Source of the DNA: Nisaea nitritireducens
GTDB lineage: Bacteria; Pseudomonadota; Alphaproteobacteria; Thalassobaculales; Thalassobaculaceae
Assembly (NCBI RefSeq): GCF_014904795.1
Contig: NZ_JACZFS010000024.1
Span: forward strand, 62,001 to 126,000
Length of the DNA stretch: 64,000 bases
Direction: 5' to 3'
The translations under genes were made by a program, and so were the position numbers. Position 1 is the stretch's first letter, and every line of letters starts with the position of its first letter. The notes under the pieces were generated by a model. It was given only the letters and a program-made list of their open reading frames with translations, did not search any database and had not been told where the DNA came from. Shown piece after piece: positions 48,988-57,203 of the stretch.

Positions 48988-50802
48988 ATGAAGGGTGATT
49001 TCATCCAGAATCTGGGGAAGATCTACGGCCTCTATACAGGCGGGTTCCTCCTCTTCATCATTTTGATGGCCATACTTGAGCAGGCCGGTGTCAGTCCAGA
49101 CACGATCGGCTATCTGTTCGTCGGCTTCACAATCGGTATTTATGCCCTGATCGGCGTGCTGTCGCGCACCATGGCGACGGATCAGTACTATGTCGCGGGC
49201 CGGCAGGTACCAGCACTCTATAACGGCATGGCGACGGCGGCGGACTGGATGTCTGGCGCCTCCTTCGTCGCGATGGCGGGCGGTATCTATTTCGGCGGTT
49301 ACGGCTACATGGCCTTTCTGGTCGGCTGGACCGGCGGTTATGTGCTCGTCGCCTCGCTGATGGCGCCATACCTGCGCAAGTTCGGCTGCTACACCGTGCC
49401 GGACTTCATCGGCACACGCTACGGCGGTAATTTTGCCCGGCTCTGTGCGGTGATCGTCCTTGTGGTCGCGTCCTTCACCTACGTGACGGCGCAGATCAAT
49501 GCCACCGGCACGGTTGCGGCACGCGCCCTGCAGATCCCGTTCGGGGTCGGCGTCTGGTTCGGGCTTGCCGGTATCCTCGTCTGCTCCATGCTTGGGGGCA
49601 TGCGGGCGGTGACCTGGACCCAGGTGGCTCAGTATATCGTGCTGATCATCGCCTATGTCGTCCCGGTCGTCTGGATGTCGAACAAGAGCGGCTTCGGGAT
49701 GATCCCGCAGCTCTCCTACGGCGACGCCGTCCAGCGCGTGCAGGAACTCGAAGCCCTGCATCAGGTCGGCGCACTGAAACCGACGGAATCTTTCGCCGGA
49801 CTGAAGGCCCTGACGGTGCCGATCAATGCGCCCGGCGAGACCTTCATGGACAAATGGAAGTTCGCAACTCTGGTGCTTTGTATGATGTGCGGAACGGCAT
49901 CTTTGCCGCACGTGCTCATGCGCTACTTCACGACACCGTCCGTGCGGGCCGCGCGGATCTCGGTGGGCTGGTCGATCCTGTTCATCTTCCTGCTCTACTT
50001 CACCGCACCGGCCCTTGCGACCTTCACCAAACTGTCCCTGCTGGACCCGAACCTTGCAACCGGGATCATCGGCAAGTCCATTGCCGACGTGAACGCGCTT
50101 GAATGGATCCAGAAGTGGTCAGCGGTGAACTTCCTCCAGGTCTCGGACTCCAACGCGGACGGGATATTACAGATCAACGAGCTCTTCATGCGCTCCGGCA
50201 TCGTTGTGCTGGCAACGCCTGAAATCGCCGGTCTGCCCTACGTGATCTCCGGTCTGGTGGCGGCGGGCGGCATGGCCGCGGCCATGTCGACGGCGGACGG
50301 GCTGCTGCTCGCCATCGCCAACGCGCTCAGTCACGATCTTTACTACAAGATCATCGACCCGCAGGCGGAGACCAAGACAAGGCTCATCGTTGCCCGTGTC
50401 CTGCTCCTCGGCGTCGGAGCGGCGGGAGCGTTCGTGGCCAGCCTGAAACTGACCTCGATCCTCGGGGCGGTGGCCTGGGCATTCGACTTCGCCTGCTCCG
50501 GGCTGTTCTTCCCGCTGGTACTGGGGATCTGGTGGAAACGGGCAAACCGGCAGGGTGCCATCGCCGGCATGGTCGGCGGCTTCCTCGCCGGAACCGCCTA
50601 TCTCTACTATGTCCACTTTGCCGGTGGCGAGCCGTGGATGGGCATCGACCATCTCCGGTTCGGCATCATCGGTATGCCGGTCAGCCTGATCTGCATGATC
50701 GTGGTCAGCCTGATGACGGAAGAGCCGGACGAGGAAACCCAGGCGATGGTCGACGCCGTGCGCACGCCACGTGGCGGCACGGTACTCGCCAGCAATCACT
50801 AG
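48988..50802 (+). CDS. Sodium:solute symporter, large subunit (acetate/organic acid permease-like)
   Basis: A 604-residue SSS-family transporter with about 13 helices, like ActP. Conserved segments include YYVAGRQVPALYNGMATAAD, WMSGASFVAMAGGIYFGGYG and AAGGMAAAMSTADGLLLAIAN near sodium site 2. Between the central helices is a loop with an EF-hand-like motif, DSNADGILQINE, residues 387-398, matching the canonical calcium ligands at positions 1, 3, 5 and 12. It pairs with DUF4212, and the divergent exonuclease/DUF294 operon is its usual neighbour. Acetate or a similar acid is the likely substrate. A terminator follows. Confidence 0.92.
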   Translation: MKGDFIQNLGKIYGLYTGGFLLFIILMAILEQAGVSPDTIGYLFVGFTIGIYALIGVLSRTMATDQYYVAGRQVPALYNGMATAADWMSGASFVAMAGGIYFGGYGYMAFLVGWTGGYVLVASLMAPYLRKFGCYTVPDFIGTRYGGNFARLCAVIVLVVASFTYVTAQINATGTVAARALQIPFGVGVWFGLAGILVCSMLGGMRAVTWTQVAQYIVLIIAYVVPVVWMSNKSGFGMIPQLSYGDAVQRVQELEALHQVGALKPTESFAGLKALTVPINAPGETFMDKWKFATLVLCMMCGTASLPHVLMRYFTTPSVRAARISVGWSILFIFLLYFTAPALATFTKLSLLDPNLATGIIGKSIADVNALEWIQKWSAVNFLQVSDSNADGILQINELFMRSGIVVLATPEIAGLPYVISGLVAAGGMAAAMSTADGLLLAIANALSHDLYYKIIDPQAETKTRLIVARVLLLGVGAAGAFVASLKLTSILGAVAWAFDFACSGLFFPLVLGIWWKRANRQGAIAGMVGGFLAGTAYLYYVHFAGGEPWMGIDHLRFGIIGMPVSLICMIVVSLMTEEPDEETQAMVDAVRTPRGGTVLASNH

Positions 50803-50858
50803 ACGGCACAACTCCACCCCGGGACGGCGTCAAATCCGTCCCGGCCAGACTTGAAGAC

Positions 50859-50897
50859 AAATCCGGGACGCGGCTAAGCTTCGTCCCGGATTTTTTT
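50859..50897 (+). terminator. Intrinsic terminator after the symporter gene
   Basis: AAATCCGGGACG (50859-50870) pairs with CGTCCCGGATTT (50882-50893) and ends in a run of seven T. A second partial GGGACG/CGTCCC pair lies just upstream (50821-50842). Confidence 0.92.
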
Positions 50898-50970
50898 CTG
50901 CCCGCGCCGCCGGACCAGTGGTTCAACGGGCCAATCAATCAAGAAACCAGCGTCAGGAGGAACCGCCCCC

Positions 50971-51342
50971 ATGGACATGCCAACGGATATCGGCGCCTTC
51001 CCCCTCTGGGTGATTATCATCGATTATGTGCTGGGCACGGTGATGTGGACCCTGTTCGGCCGCTTCGCCATGTCGATCTTCCTGCCCGAGGACAGCAATT
51101 TCTTCTTCATGCGCTTCTTCGTCCGCGTGACCGACCCGATCATCCGCGTCTTCAAGCCAGTGACGCCAGGCTTCCTGCTGCCCTGGCTGCACCCGGTTTA
51201 TGTCGCCTGGTTCTTCTTCATGATCCGCTTCTACCTGATGCCCTGGCTGCTCGGGTACAGCGTCATGGGCATGCTGTCCTTCCCGCTGGAGAGCGAGGTG
51301 TCGTTCATGATCTACGATCTGTTCGGGAAAATTCTGAAGTAA
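50971..51342 (+). CDS. Small membrane protein, YggT-like
   Basis: A 123-residue protein with hydrophobic helices at about residues 11-34 and 66-92. The segment FFVRVTDPIIRVFKPVTP followed by WLHPVYVAWFFFMIRFYL resembles the repeat of YggT-family membrane proteins, which contain a conserved Asp-Pro in that position. Function is unknown in this lineage. The ATG follows AGGAGG. It lies beyond the symporter terminator and before a group of palindromic repeats, so it is probably monocistronic. YggT membership is a moderate-confidence reading. Confidence 0.65.
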   Translation: MDMPTDIGAFPLWVIIIDYVLGTVMWTLFGRFAMSIFLPEDSNFFFMRFFVRVTDPIIRVFKPVTPGFLLPWLHPVYVAWFFFMIRFYLMPWLLGYSVMGMLSFPLESEVSFMIYDLFGKILK

Positions 51343-51366
51343 GAGGAGGCTCCCTCCACCTCAAAA

Positions 51367-51498
51367 TCGTCATCCCGGCCGGAGAGCCGAGACCCAGGCG
51401 ATCGAAGAGCCACCCCTGCCATTCCTGGGTCCCCGCGTGCGCGGGAATGACGATCCAGAGGAGTGCAAAAAGATCCCGGATCGGAGTCCGGGATGACG
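51367..51498. repeat. Three palindromic intergenic repeats (family A)
   Basis: Units are at 51367-51398 (TCGTCATCCCGGCC ... GACCCAGG), 51424-51453 (CCTGGGTCCCCGCG ... GGAATGACGA, opposite orientation) and 51472-51498 (GATCCCGGA ... TCCGGGATGACG, opposite orientation). They share ends and core with the units at 42534-42727 and 44889-44940. They fill the gap between the YggT-like gene and the convergent lyase gene. Confidence 0.8.
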
Positions 51499-51510
51499 CC
51501 GATTTGTGAG

Positions 51511-52398
51511 TTAAGAGTTCCCAGCGATCCGGTCGCGCAGCACCAGAACCCGCCGGGCCCGCTCAACCACCGGCACATCAATCATCTTGCCGCGGAAGCT
51601 GACGGCGCCGAGGCCTTCGGCCATGGCTGCATCATAGGCGGCGACCATGGCGTCTGCCGTCTCCACCTCTTCGGCGGTCGGGCTGAACACCTCGTTCAGG
51701 ATCGGCACCTGGGCCGGGTGGACGCAGGAGCCGCCTTCCATACCAAGGGCACGGGCACGCTGGGCGCTGGCCCGAAACGCCTCCATGTCGGTGATCTCGG
51801 CAATGGAGCCGGCATAGCCGAGCGGCAGGATCTCCGCCTCGCGGGCGGCGCGCTGGACCAGACGCATGTCTTCCAGCAGATCCTCCGGGCCGAGGGACGG
51901 CATGCCAAGGGCCGCGGAATAGTCTTCTTGGCCGAGGGACAGGCCCATCAGGCGCGGACTGGCCTTGGCGATCTCCCGCACGTTGTTGAGGCCGCGCGGG
52001 GTTTCGATCAGGCCCATGAAGCGGACGCTCCCGACCTGCATGCCGCGCTCGCGCTCCAGCTCCTCCACCGTCTCGTCGATAAAAGCGAGATGGTCGGCCG
52101 ATTCCAGTTTCGGCAGGCACAGGCCGGAGACCTCCGGCCAGATGGCGGCTTCAAGATCCAGAACAGTCATCCGCCAGGGCCGGTTGATGCGGACCAGCAC
52201 TTCGGTGCCAGCGTTGGAGATCAACTGCGCGGCGTCGCGTACGGCCGCCCGTGCGGCGGGTTTTTCCGCCGGCGGAATGCTGTCCTCAAGATCGAGCTTG
52301 ATGACATCCGCGCCGCGCGCGGAGGCCTTCTCGACAAAACGCTGGTTCGTGACGGGCACATAGAGCAGAGAGCGCCAAAGTGGCAGGGTTCCGGCCAT
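51511..52398 (-). CDS. CoA-ester lyase of the CitE/HpcH family
   Basis: A 295-residue TIM-barrel lyase similar to malyl-CoA, beta-methylmalyl-CoA or citramalyl-CoA lyases. Family landmarks are RSLLYVPVTNQRFVEKA, the acidic metal-binding DVIKLDLEDSIPPAEK, VRINRPW, GLCLPKLESA, GLIETPRGLNNVREI and SCVHPAQVPILNEVFSP. It starts one base after the CoA-transferase stop, so a transferase would make the CoA ester that this enzyme cleaves. Which acid is used is not visible. Confidence 0.88.
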   Translation of the reverse strand: MAGTLPLWRSLLYVPVTNQRFVEKASARGADVIKLDLEDSIPPAEKPAARAAVRDAAQLISNAGTEVLVRINRPWRMTVLDLEAAIWPEVSGLCLPKLESADHLAFIDETVEELERERGMQVGSVRFMGLIETPRGLNNVREIAKASPRLMGLSLGQEDYSAALGMPSLGPEDLLEDMRLVQRAAREAEILPLGYAGSIAEITDMEAFRASAQRARALGMEGGSCVHPAQVPILNEVFSPTAEEVETADAMVAAYDAAMAEGLGAVSFRGKMIDVPVVERARRVLVLRDRIAGNS

Positions 52399-52399
52399 G

Positions 52400-53629
52400 T
52401 CAGATCACTCCTGCGTCGGTCAGTTTCACCCGCTCGGCGGCATCAAGGCCAAGAGCGGACCAGATTTCATCATTGTGCTGTCCAAGTTCCGGTGCCGGGC
52501 TGCGCACGCCGCCCGGCGTGTCCGACATGCGCGGAATGACGGCATGCATCGGCAGGGCACCGATTTCCGCGTCAGGGAAGCTCTCGATCACGCCACGGCC
52601 TTCCATGTAATCGTCATCCGCAAGCTGGGCGACATCGGCGACGGGGCCGACCGTCACGCCCGCTTCCTCGAAGATGGCAAGACATTCGGCCTGGGTCCGC
52701 TCACCCATATAGTCGGCGATGATTGGGTCCAGGATATCGTTATTCTTCACCCGGTCGGAATTGGTCTTGAAGCGCGGATCGTCGATCAGCTCCGGCCGTC
52801 CGATGGTGCGGAACAGCCGCTCCGCCATGGCCTGGATGGAGCCGGACAGGGCCACGTATTTGCCGTCCTTGCAGCGGTAGGTATTGCGCGGGGCGGTCAG
52901 ATTGGAGCGGCTGCCGGTGCGCTCCGGCACCTTGCCGCTGAGCGCGAAGTTCGCCGCTTCCGGGCCGAGAATGGCGTGGATCGGCTCGAACAGGGAGAGA
53001 TCGATGCTCTGGCCCTTGCCGCCGGACACCTCGACATTGCGCAGCGCGACCATGACGGAAAAGGCGCCATATAGGCCGGCGATCATGTCCGCCAAAGCCA
53101 GTGGCGGCAGCACCGGCGGCCGGTCGCCGAAGCCGTTCAAAGCCGCAAACCCGCTCATCGCCTCGACCAGCGAGCCGAAACCCGGCTTGTGCTTCCATGG
53201 GCCGGTCTGGCCCCAGCCGGAGACGCGGACCAGTGTCAGCTTCGGGTTCAACCCCTGCAAAACGTCAGGCCCAAGCCCCCAGTCTTCCAAGGTCCCCGGC
53301 TTGAAGTTCTCCACAATGGCATCGGCGGTTTCCGCCAACTTCAGGAACAGCGCCTTGCCTTCCGGCTTGCGCAAATCGAGGGTGATGCTCTTCTTGTTCC
53401 GGCAATAGACCTTCCAGTGCGTCGGCACCCCCTCGGTCCGCCAGTTGCGCAGATCGTCGCCGAAGCCCGGCCGCTCGATCTTGATCACCTCGGCGCCGTA
53501 ATCGGCCAGTACGTGCGTCACCATGTTCCCGGCGACGAGCCGGGAGAGGTCGAGTACCCGCACGCCATCCAGCGGCAGCTTGGCATCACTGTTGTAATCG
53601 CTTTCGGGATAACGTCCGGCGGTGCTCAT
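52400..53629 (-). CDS. CaiB/BaiF family CoA-transferase
   Basis: A 409-residue family III CoA-transferase. Conserved parts are LDGVRVLDLSRLVAGNMVTH, VIKIERPGFGDDLRNW, KSITLDLRKPEGKALFLKL and IVENFKPGTLEDWGLG; the usual catalytic aspartate lies in the LPPLALADMIAGLYG segment. Substrates cannot be assigned from sequence. Its start overlaps the end of the threonine aldolase gene by four bases and the lyase follows at once, so the three genes form a minus-strand operon. The pair of family III transferase and CitE-type lyase resembles modules that activate and then split C4-C5 dicarboxylates. Confidence 0.9.
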   Translation of the reverse strand: MSTAGRYPESDYNSDAKLPLDGVRVLDLSRLVAGNMVTHVLADYGAEVIKIERPGFGDDLRNWRTEGVPTHWKVYCRNKKSITLDLRKPEGKALFLKLAETADAIVENFKPGTLEDWGLGPDVLQGLNPKLTLVRVSGWGQTGPWKHKPGFGSLVEAMSGFAALNGFGDRPPVLPPLALADMIAGLYGAFSVMVALRNVEVSGGKGQSIDLSLFEPIHAILGPEAANFALSGKVPERTGSRSNLTAPRNTYRCKDGKYVALSGSIQAMAERLFRTIGRPELIDDPRFKTNSDRVKNNDILDPIIADYMGERTQAECLAIFEEAGVTVGPVADVAQLADDDYMEGRGVIESFPDAEIGALPMHAVIPRMSDTPGGVRSPAPELGQHNDEIWSALGLDAAERVKLTDAGVI

Positions 53630-54708
53630 GCGGCGGCCTCCCCGGCACCGGCACGGGCCGCAGCCAGGAAATGATCCGTATCGGCCTCGGTCGTATTGAA
53701 AGCGGTGACGAGGCGAATGCCCACACTGCCGTCATCCGCCTCGGCGAAGGCATAATACTGGCACCCGGCCGAGCGCAGCGCCTGATGCACCGGCCCGGAT
53801 ATCCGGGCGAAGATCTCGTTGCCCTCGACAGCGTGCAGCAGCTCCACGCCTGGCAGCGCCATCAGGCCGTCCGTCAAGCGCCGGGCGGCGGCGTTGGCGG
53901 TCTTTGCGTAGCGCAGCCAGTTATCGTTCTCGAGATAAGCCGCGAGCTGGGCCGACAGGAAGCGCATCTTGGAGAACAGATGACCGCCGCGCTTGCGCCG
54001 GAATTCGAAATCCTTTGCCGCCTGCGGATCGAAAAAGATCACAGCCTCAGCCGCGAAGGCCCCGTTCTTGGTGGCACCGAAGGACAGCGCGTCCACACCG
54101 GCCTTCCATGTCGCCTCGGCAGGCGAGCAGCCGAGGCTCAGCATGGCGTTGGTGAAACGGGCGCCATCCATATGCAGCTTCAGCCCATGCGCATGGGCGA
54201 CGTCGGCAATCGCCCGGATCTCGTCCAGGCTGTAGGCCGTGCCCTTCTCCGTCAGCTGGGAGATACTGACCGCCGCGGGCTGGGCGTGGTGCACCGCCGA
54301 GGCTGCGCTCGGATCGCCGAGCTTTTTCGCCAGGGTATCTGCGGAGAACTTGCCGTTTTCTCCGGGCAACAGAGTCAGCTTGCCGCCGCCTATATAGAAT
54401 TCCGGCGCCGCGCACTCGTCTTCCTCGATATGCGCACCTTCATGGCAGAAGACCACGCCATAGGGCGGCGACAGCACCGACAGCGCCAGCGAATTCGCAG
54501 CCGTTCCGGTGGCGACCGGATAGGCGATCAGATCCGTCTCGAAAGTCTCGGCCAGCCGGTGACGGACAATATCCGTCAGATCGTCATTGCCGTAAGGCAT
54601 GGCGAAACCGGTCGAGGCATCCTGCAGCGCCGCCATGATTTCCGGTGCAGCGCCGGCGACATTGTCGCTGGCGAAGTTGACGTTCCAGATATTAGGATTA
54701 CTGGTCAT
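53626..54708 (-). CDS. Low-specificity L-threonine aldolase
   Basis: A 360-residue PLP enzyme of fold type I that splits beta-hydroxy amino acids into glycine and an aldehyde. The start NVNFASDNVAGAAPEIMAAL, the FCHEGAHIEEDECAAPEF region, LKLHMDGARFTNAML (PLP-binding Asp and Arg) and the Schiff-base lysine in SFGATKNGA are intact. It heads an operon with a CoA-transferase and a CitE-type lyase, an unusual pairing that could reflect degradation of a hydroxy amino acid to glycine plus a carbon skeleton; this is only inference. Confidence 0.9.
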   Translation of the reverse strand: MTSNPNIWNVNFASDNVAGAAPEIMAALQDASTGFAMPYGNDDLTDIVRHRLAETFETDLIAYPVATGTAANSLALSVLSPPYGVVFCHEGAHIEEDECAAPEFYIGGGKLTLLPGENGKFSADTLAKKLGDPSAASAVHHAQPAAVSISQLTEKGTAYSLDEIRAIADVAHAHGLKLHMDGARFTNAMLSLGCSPAEATWKAGVDALSFGATKNGAFAAEAVIFFDPQAAKDFEFRRKRGGHLFSKMRFLSAQLAAYLENDNWLRYAKTANAAARRLTDGLMALPGVELLHAVEGNEIFARISGPVHQALRSAGCQYYAFAEADDGSVGIRLVTAFNTTEADTDHFLAAARAGAGEAAA

Positions 54709-54710
54709 TC

Positions 54711-55121
54711 TTACTTTTCCCGGGTGATATTGAAGACGCCCAGCTCCTTGCCGGTCGCCAGATCGTAAACCAGCAACCGAACCTTACTGTTCTGAAGGTT
54801 CATCCGCAGGATCATCCTGCCCGCATCGAACTGGACCGCGCCGAGACGGGCACCGTTCGGAATCGCCACATCGATCGTACCGAACCCCGTTGCGACCTGC
54901 CGCACTGTTGGAGCTTCCGCCTGTACAGCAGCCGGCGCTGCCGGTGCTGCCACCGGCTTCTCATCACCGCCGCTCAGCCGGGTGGCGACCGTATAGGCGA
55001 TCACACCCAGGCCGCCGAGGATCATCAGCCCCATCACAACGACAGCTATTTTTGCCGGCAGAAGCCAGCCCGGTTCAGCCCGCTTTTTGTTTTCATCGCT
55101 ATCGGGTAGGTTCGCCGCCAT
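54711..55121 (-). CDS. DUF6476 family membrane protein
   Basis: A 136-residue protein with one helix at about residues 23-45 (AKIAVVVMGLMILGGLGVIAY), a Pro/Ala-rich linker and a small C-terminal beta domain (FGTIDVAIPNGARLGAVQFD, then LLVYDLATGKELGVFNI). The C-terminal part probably faces the periplasm. Families of this kind next to rluD are known in alphaproteobacteria; the function is unknown. Its ATG (55121-55119) overlaps the ATG of rluD (55120-55122) on the opposite strand by two bases. Confidence 0.75.
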   Translation of the reverse strand: MAANLPDSDENKKRAEPGWLLPAKIAVVVMGLMILGGLGVIAYTVATRLSGGDEKPVAAPAAPAAVQAEAPTVRQVATGFGTIDVAIPNGARLGAVQFDAGRMILRMNLQNSKVRLLVYDLATGKELGVFNITREK

Positions 55122-56112
55122 GGATCCTGCTTCAGAAAAATTTCAGATAGAGATCGTGTCCGGCGATGCCGAGGCACGGGAAGAGAATGTCGACCGCGTC
55201 GACCGTTGGCTCGCCGGGCGCCTGGCTGAAATGCCGGACAGCCCGAACCTGTCCCGGAGTCGCTTGAAAAACCTCATCCTGGAAGGCCGCGTCTGCTGCG
55301 GAGACGGGACGATAACCGACCCCTCGGGAACGGTCAAACCGGGCCAGACCTACCGCATCGATATTCCGCCGCCGGAACCGGCGGAGCCCGAAGCCGAAGA
55401 AATCCCGCTCTCGATAGTTTACGAGGATGACGATCTGATCGTCGTCAACAAGCAGGCCGGTCTCGTGGTGCATCCGGCGCCCGGCAGCTGGGACGGTACG
55501 CTCGTCAATGCCCTGCTCGCCCATTGCGGCGGCAGCCTCTCCGGGATAGGCGGGGTGAAACGGCCCGGCATCGTGCACCGGATCGACAAGGACACCAGCG
55601 GCCTGATGGTCGTGGCCAAGAGCGACGACGCGCATCAGGGTCTGGTGGTCCAGTTCGCCGCGCACACTATCGAGCGGCGCTACCGCGCCGTGGTGCGTGG
55701 GGTGCCGACGAAATCAGCGGACCGGATAGAGGGTCCGATAGGCCGCAGCCAGCGCAACCGGAAAAAGATGGCGGTTACCGCAACCGGCAAGCCGGCTGTG
55801 ACCCATTACAAGCTGCTGGAACGATTCGGCATGAAAGCCGCGCTGGTCGAATGCCGCCTGGAGACCGGGCGCACCCATCAGATCAGGGTGCATATGGCCA
55901 ATATAGGCCATGCGCTGATCGGAGACCCGCTCTATGGACGCGGCAACAAGGCATCCGATCCCGAGCCGATCAAGGCTTTCACCCGGCAGGCCCTGCATGC
56001 CGCGGTGCTTGGTTTCGAGCACCCGGTAACCCACGAAGCGCTTCGTTTCGAGAGCCCGCTACCAGCCGACATGGAGCGACTTCTGGACGGATTACGCAAC
56101 GATTCTGAATAG
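55120..56112 (+). CDS. rluD: Ribosomal large subunit pseudouridine synthase RluD-type
   Basis: A 330-residue enzyme that makes pseudouridines in helix 69 of 23S rRNA. An S4-like RNA-binding segment comes first (DRVDRWLAGRLAEM and SRSRLKNLILEGRV). The catalytic domain follows, with GIVHRIDKDTSGLMVVAKSD carrying the catalytic aspartate in the H-R-I/L-D motif and ETGRTHQIRVHMANIGHALIGD near the C-terminus. ATG 55120 is preferred because it follows GGGTAGG and gives a normal N-terminus. The start codon is shared in part with the divergent DUF6476 gene. Confidence 0.92.
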   Translation: MDPASEKFQIEIVSGDAEAREENVDRVDRWLAGRLAEMPDSPNLSRSRLKNLILEGRVCCGDGTITDPSGTVKPGQTYRIDIPPPEPAEPEAEEIPLSIVYEDDDLIVVNKQAGLVVHPAPGSWDGTLVNALLAHCGGSLSGIGGVKRPGIVHRIDKDTSGLMVVAKSDDAHQGLVVQFAAHTIERRYRAVVRGVPTKSADRIEGPIGRSQRNRKKMAVTATGKPAVTHYKLLERFGMKAALVECRLETGRTHQIRVHMANIGHALIGDPLYGRGNKASDPEPIKAFTRQALHAAVLGFEHPVTHEALRFESPLPADMERLLDGLRNDSE

Positions 56113-56141
56113 GTTATTTTCCTGCTGTGTCCAATTGAACG

Positions 56142-56156
56142 TTAAACAGGCCTTAA
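56142..56156. promoter_or_regulatory. CtrA-type binding site upstream of rpoH (TTAA-N7-TTAA)
   Basis: TTAA at 56142-56145 and 56153-56156 with seven bases between is a perfect CtrA consensus, 120 bp before the rpoH start codon and just after rluD. A TTGAAC at 56135-56140 could be part of an overlapping promoter, but I see no good -10 element at the right distance. Confidence 0.5.
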
Positions 56157-56189
56157 AAAGTCCACATTCACACACAATATTAGAGATCA

Positions 56190-56275
56190 AGGGGGAGGAA
56201 CCAGCGCTATAGCTATGCGTTACCCCCCTAGAGACGATGACATTAATAATCGTCGAAAAGAATTGTAGGGGAACC
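56190..56275 (+). promoter_or_regulatory. Structured rpoH leader, possible RNA thermometer or switch
   Basis: CCCCTA (56225-56230) can pair with TAGGGG (56266-56271), which contains the ribosome binding site of rpoH. Within it, GACGAT (56233-56238) pairs with ATCGTC (56249-56254). The same C-run can instead pair with GGGGG at 56191-56195 upstream. The two folds exclude each other, one hiding and one freeing the ribosome binding site. Temperature control of rpoH translation is known in E. coli, through a different structure. This is a hand-drawn fold without energies. Confidence 0.4.
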
Positions 56276-57163
56276 ATGGCACAAGCGACACAGCTCCCGA
56301 CACTGTCGGCAGAAGGCAACCTGACCCGGTACCTTCAGGAAATCCGCAAGTTTCCGATGCTGAAGCCGGAAGAGGAATACATGCTCGCCAAAAGTTGGCG
56401 GGAGCATGACGATTCCGATGCCGCGCATAAACTCGTGACCAGTCACCTCAGGCTCGTTGCCAAGATCGCTATGGGCTATCGCGGTTACGGCCTGCCGGTC
56501 GCGGAACTGATCTCCGAAGGCAATGTCGGCATGATGCAGGCGGTGAAGCGCTTCGATCCCGAACGCGGCTTCCGTCTTGCCACCTATGCCATGTGGTGGA
56601 TCCGCGCGGCCATTCAGGAATATATCCTGCACTCATGGTCGCTGGTGAAAATCGGCACCACGGCGGCACAGAAGAAGCTGTTCTTCAACCTGCGCAAGCT
56701 GAAAGGCCAGATGCAGGCCATCGAGGAAGGCGATCTTTCCCCCGAACGGGTGACGGCGATTGCCACCAAACTCGAGGTTCCGGAGCAGGACGTCATTAAC
56801 ATGAACCGCCGGCTTGCCGCGCCGGACCATTCCCTCAATGCGCCCCTGCGTGTTGATGGCGAAGGCGAATGGCAGGACTGGCTGGTCGATGAAGGCGAAA
56901 GCCAGGAATCGCAACTCGCGGAAAGCGAGGAGCTGGACCAGCGCCGTCAGCTTCTGTCCGTCGGCATGGAGACCCTGAACGAGCGTGAGCGTCATATTTT
57001 GACGGAGCGGCGGTTGCAGGAAAGCCCGACAACGCTCGAAGATCTCAGCCAAGTCTACAATATCAGCCGGGAACGGGTCCGGCAGATCGAGGTCAGGGCC
57101 TTCGAAAAGCTTCAGAAAGCAATGCGTAACGCTGCCATGGAGCAGCGTCTGGAAACGGTCTGA
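56276..57163 (+). CDS. rpoH: Heat-shock sigma factor RpoH (sigma-32)
   Basis: A 295-residue sigma-70-family factor directing RNA polymerase to heat-shock promoters. The RpoH box QKKLFFNLR is at residues 132-140, which separates it from RpoD and other group 3 factors. Region 2 is seen as HLRLVAKIAMGYRGYGLP, FDPERGFRLATYAMWWIRAAI; region 4 as TLEDLSQVYNISRERVRQIEVRAFEKL. The ATG at 56276 follows AGGGGAACC. A structured leader and a CtrA-type site lie upstream, and a terminator follows. Confidence 0.97.
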   Translation: MAQATQLPTLSAEGNLTRYLQEIRKFPMLKPEEEYMLAKSWREHDDSDAAHKLVTSHLRLVAKIAMGYRGYGLPVAELISEGNVGMMQAVKRFDPERGFRLATYAMWWIRAAIQEYILHSWSLVKIGTTAAQKKLFFNLRKLKGQMQAIEEGDLSPERVTAIATKLEVPEQDVINMNRRLAAPDHSLNAPLRVDGEGEWQDWLVDEGESQESQLAESEELDQRRQLLSVGMETLNERERHILTERRLQESPTTLEDLSQVYNISRERVRQIEVRAFEKLQKAMRNAAMEQRLETV

Positions 57164-57174
57164 AGAAGACCAGT

Positions 57175-57203
57175 GGCCGGGGCTTAGCCGTCCCGGCCTT
57201 TTT
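57175..57203 (+). terminator. Intrinsic terminator after rpoH
   Basis: GGCCGGG (57175-57181) pairs with CCCGGCC (57192-57198), followed by TTTTT. It overlaps the last codons of the convergent membrane protein gene. Confidence 0.88.
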
